From Dyadobacter fermentans DSM 18053 (lineage in GTDB: Bacteria > Bacteroidota > Bacteroidia > Cytophagales > Spirosomataceae), in contig NC_013037.1 in assembly GCF_000023125.1 (NCBI RefSeq), positions 4,952,501 to 5,016,500 of the forward strand: DNA of 64,000 nt. The letters are read 5' to 3'. Position numbers and translations under genes: made by a program. Below, one piece after another: positions 62,674-64,000 of this stretch. How positions within the stretch are numbered: the first letter of the stretch is position 1; every line of letters begins with the position of its first letter. The notes beneath the pieces are model-generated. The model did not search any database and had not been told where the DNA came from. It saw only the letters and a program-made list of their open reading frames with translations.

Positions 62674-63336
62674 TTACAGGAATGTTACCCTGAAAACGAA
62701 CGGGCTGCCGTAAGGCGACAGGTTCTGGCCGCTGTATTTGTCGATCTGGCTGTCGTAGCTGAAATTATACAAGGCCGTTAAATGCACTGCTTTGATAAAT
62801 TTCCCCCCAATAGGCTGCGAATAGGATGCCCCGGCCATCGGTGAGCCGAGCCACTGCCGTTTTTGGTAAGATCCTACGACATTCATCGCCTCAAATTCGC
62901 CGATGATGTTGACGACGGGGATCACATTGTACATCAGAAACGCGCGCCCGCCGTAGTAAGCCGTGTTGATATCATAATATTTATAGCGGAAATACATGAT
63001 TGTCGCACCTACGCCGCCTACGAGTTTTTCAGTCAGCTCATATCCCGCCATCGGCGAAACGTTGATGTTTGTTACCGTTCCAAGGCTTAGCCCGAAACTC
63101 CCGCCGAGACGGAGCCTTTCGATGAATTTCTTATCCTTAAAATCTTCCAGCTTCTTCTTTTCCGCCAGCACCGGCTTCTGGTCCTGGGGGTTTCTTTCAA
63201 TGGGAGGGACTTCCTTTCTTTCCGGCTGCTCCTTGCGAAGGGAGTCGGGACGGTAGTATTCGTCTTGCGCCATCAGGGAAGGACTGATCAAAACCGCCAG
63301 CAGAAACATCACTGGCAGGAGGATTTTGCTTTTCAT
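62674..63336 (-). CDS. Predicted outer-membrane beta-barrel protein
   Basis: A 220-residue exported protein: signal peptide (LLPVMFLLAVLISPSLMAQ), a 50-residue Glu/Lys/Pro-rich segment, then alternating strands (LRLGGSFGLSLGTVTNINVSP; GGVGATIMYFRYKYYD; KAVHLTALYNFSYD) ending in the C-terminal aromatic FVFRVTFL typical of outer-membrane barrels. I do not recognise the family. Divergent from the M61 peptidase gene and ended by a strong terminator. Confidence 0.7.
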   Translation of the reverse strand: MKSKILLPVMFLLAVLISPSLMAQDEYYRPDSLRKEQPERKEVPPIERNPQDQKPVLAEKKKLEDFKDKKFIERLRLGGSFGLSLGTVTNINVSPMAGYELTEKLVGGVGATIMYFRYKYYDINTAYYGGRAFLMYNVIPVVNIIGEFEAMNVVGSYQKRQWLGSPMAGASYSQPIGGKFIKAVHLTALYNFSYDSQIDKYSGQNLSPYGSPFVFRVTFL

Positions 63337-63444
63337 CTGAAAATCGTTTGTTTTATAATATTGTAACTGGTAACGTAGGAACTTCTGTTTTTGGTCTTCT
63401 CCAAACTGCGCTTCCGGCTCCTCTTAACACCACGCGTTTCGCTT

Positions 63445-64000
63445 ATGCATTATTACGTTTCCGTACCTGACCCGCAATCCCGTTTTCTCGACATTACCTA
63501 CACCATCCCCGAAATCACCAGCGATCACATCGAGATCCAGCTGCCTGCGTGGCGGCCCGGGCGGTATGAGCTTCAAAATTTTGCCAAAAATATTCAATTT
63601 ATCGAAGCGACCTCACCCGCTGGTCACAAACTGCCTTTGCATAAAGTAACCAAAGACCGCTGGCGCGTTGGAACGGCGGGCGAAAACGAGGTCCGGATAC
63701 ATTATACTTACTACGCAGCCATTCAAAATGCGGGCAGCAGCTATGTGGACGAGGGATTGTGGTATCTCAATTTCGTCAACTTCTGCATGTACACCGAAGG
63801 CCGCATGACGGAGCCTTACCACGTGGAGCTGGATTTGCCCGAAGGATACCAAATCGCGTGCGGTTTGCCATCGGCTGGTAAGAATGCATTATCGGCCAGG
63901 GATTTTTATCAGCTGGTCGACAGCCCGATGCTCGCCTCGGCAACCTTACAGCAGTGCGACTACGAAGTCCGCGGCGTGCAGTTTAAAATATGGATGCACG
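63445..64000 (+). CDS. M61 family glycyl aminopeptidase, 5' part
   Basis: N-terminal 185 residues of a gene running off the right edge. From ATG 63445 the frame reads MHYYVSVPDPQSRFLDITYT, then IQLPAWRPGRYELQNFAKNI, the beta-sandwich pattern of M61 peptidases; the PGRYELQNFA segment is diagnostic. The zinc HExxH catalytic domain would lie beyond the window. No signal peptide is visible. Divergent from the outer-membrane protein gene at 63336. Confidence 0.87.
   Translation, partial: MHYYVSVPDPQSRFLDITYTIPEITSDHIEIQLPAWRPGRYELQNFAKNIQFIEATSPAGHKLPLHKVTKDRWRVGTAGENEVRIHYTYYAAIQNAGSSYVDEGLWYLNFVNFCMYTEGRMTEPYHVELDLPEGYQIACGLPSAGKNALSARDFYQLVDSPMLASATLQQCDYEVRGVQFKIWMH

Overview
The window is chromosomal DNA of about 50% GC from a member of the Bacteroidota, most likely a Cytophagales (Spirosomaceae) relative of Dyadobacter; the genus is inferred from overall gene content. 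Lineage signs seen directly are a type IX secretion sorting domain at the end of a secreted enzyme, repeated TAnnTTTG promoter -7 elements with poor Shine-Dalgarno sites, Bacteroidota families such as DUF5777, DUF6702 and membrane-bound AraC regulators, and two ECF sigma factors. I see no rRNA, tRNA, CRISPR array, prophage or transposase.

Layout. 1-5.5 kb: a BtuB/TonB-type receptor cut by the window edge, a DMT exporter, a periplasmic thioredoxin, prfA and a Tll0287-like lipoprotein. 5.5-11.6 kb: aldo/keto reductase, small zinc-ribbon protein, a short SSB, xylulokinase with an operator-like dyad, an M28 peptidase and ispE. 11.6-24.1 kb: an orphan oxidase subunit III, a membrane AraC regulator with an acyltransferase, then leftward mpl-LOG-OmpA, a secreted T9SS glycosidase-like protein, ettA, and a rightward DUF349 protein.

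24.1-33.1 kb is a hexuronate catabolism locus: a LacI regulator, uxuA, uxaC, kdgK, kdgA and a tagaturonate-reductase-type enzyme on the opposite strand. Together they would take uronates to 2-keto-3-deoxygluconate, its 6-phosphate, then pyruvate and glyceraldehyde 3-phosphate. It is interrupted by an ECF sigma gene and rich in repeats: a 28-bp tandem repeat joining two stop codons, a GGAAC/GTTCC palindrome cluster, and a GCCGA-rich inverted/direct repeat set just before uxuA.

33.1-41.6 kb, leftward: lon, a DUF6702 exported protein, rseP, a membrane-anchored MutS-type ATPase and an ABC exporter. 41.8-45.9 kb, rightward: an ECF sigma gene overlapping a gene whose product appears to have a cytoplasmic N-terminus, one inner-membrane helix, a long linker and an outer-membrane barrel (a dual-membrane-spanning anti-sigma layout), followed by a Rieske lipoprotein, a DUF5777 barrel and a YceI protein. 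This is the best candidate for a less-described system here.

46-56.4 kb: a GH2 beta-galactosidase with an odd acidic/basic tail, coaX, a gamma-glutamylcyclotransferase, a conserved unknown protein, an atypical Nramp-like transporter whose start codon lies in a perfect hairpin, an exported Gfo/Idh/MocA oxidoreductase, and a HigBA-like toxin-antitoxin pair with a DUF5618 gene. 56.4-61.9 kb is the leftward housekeeping operon yceD-rpmF-plsX-fabH-efp-accB-accC. 62-64 kb: a NeuD-like acetyltransferase, an outer-membrane protein and the start of an M61 aminopeptidase.
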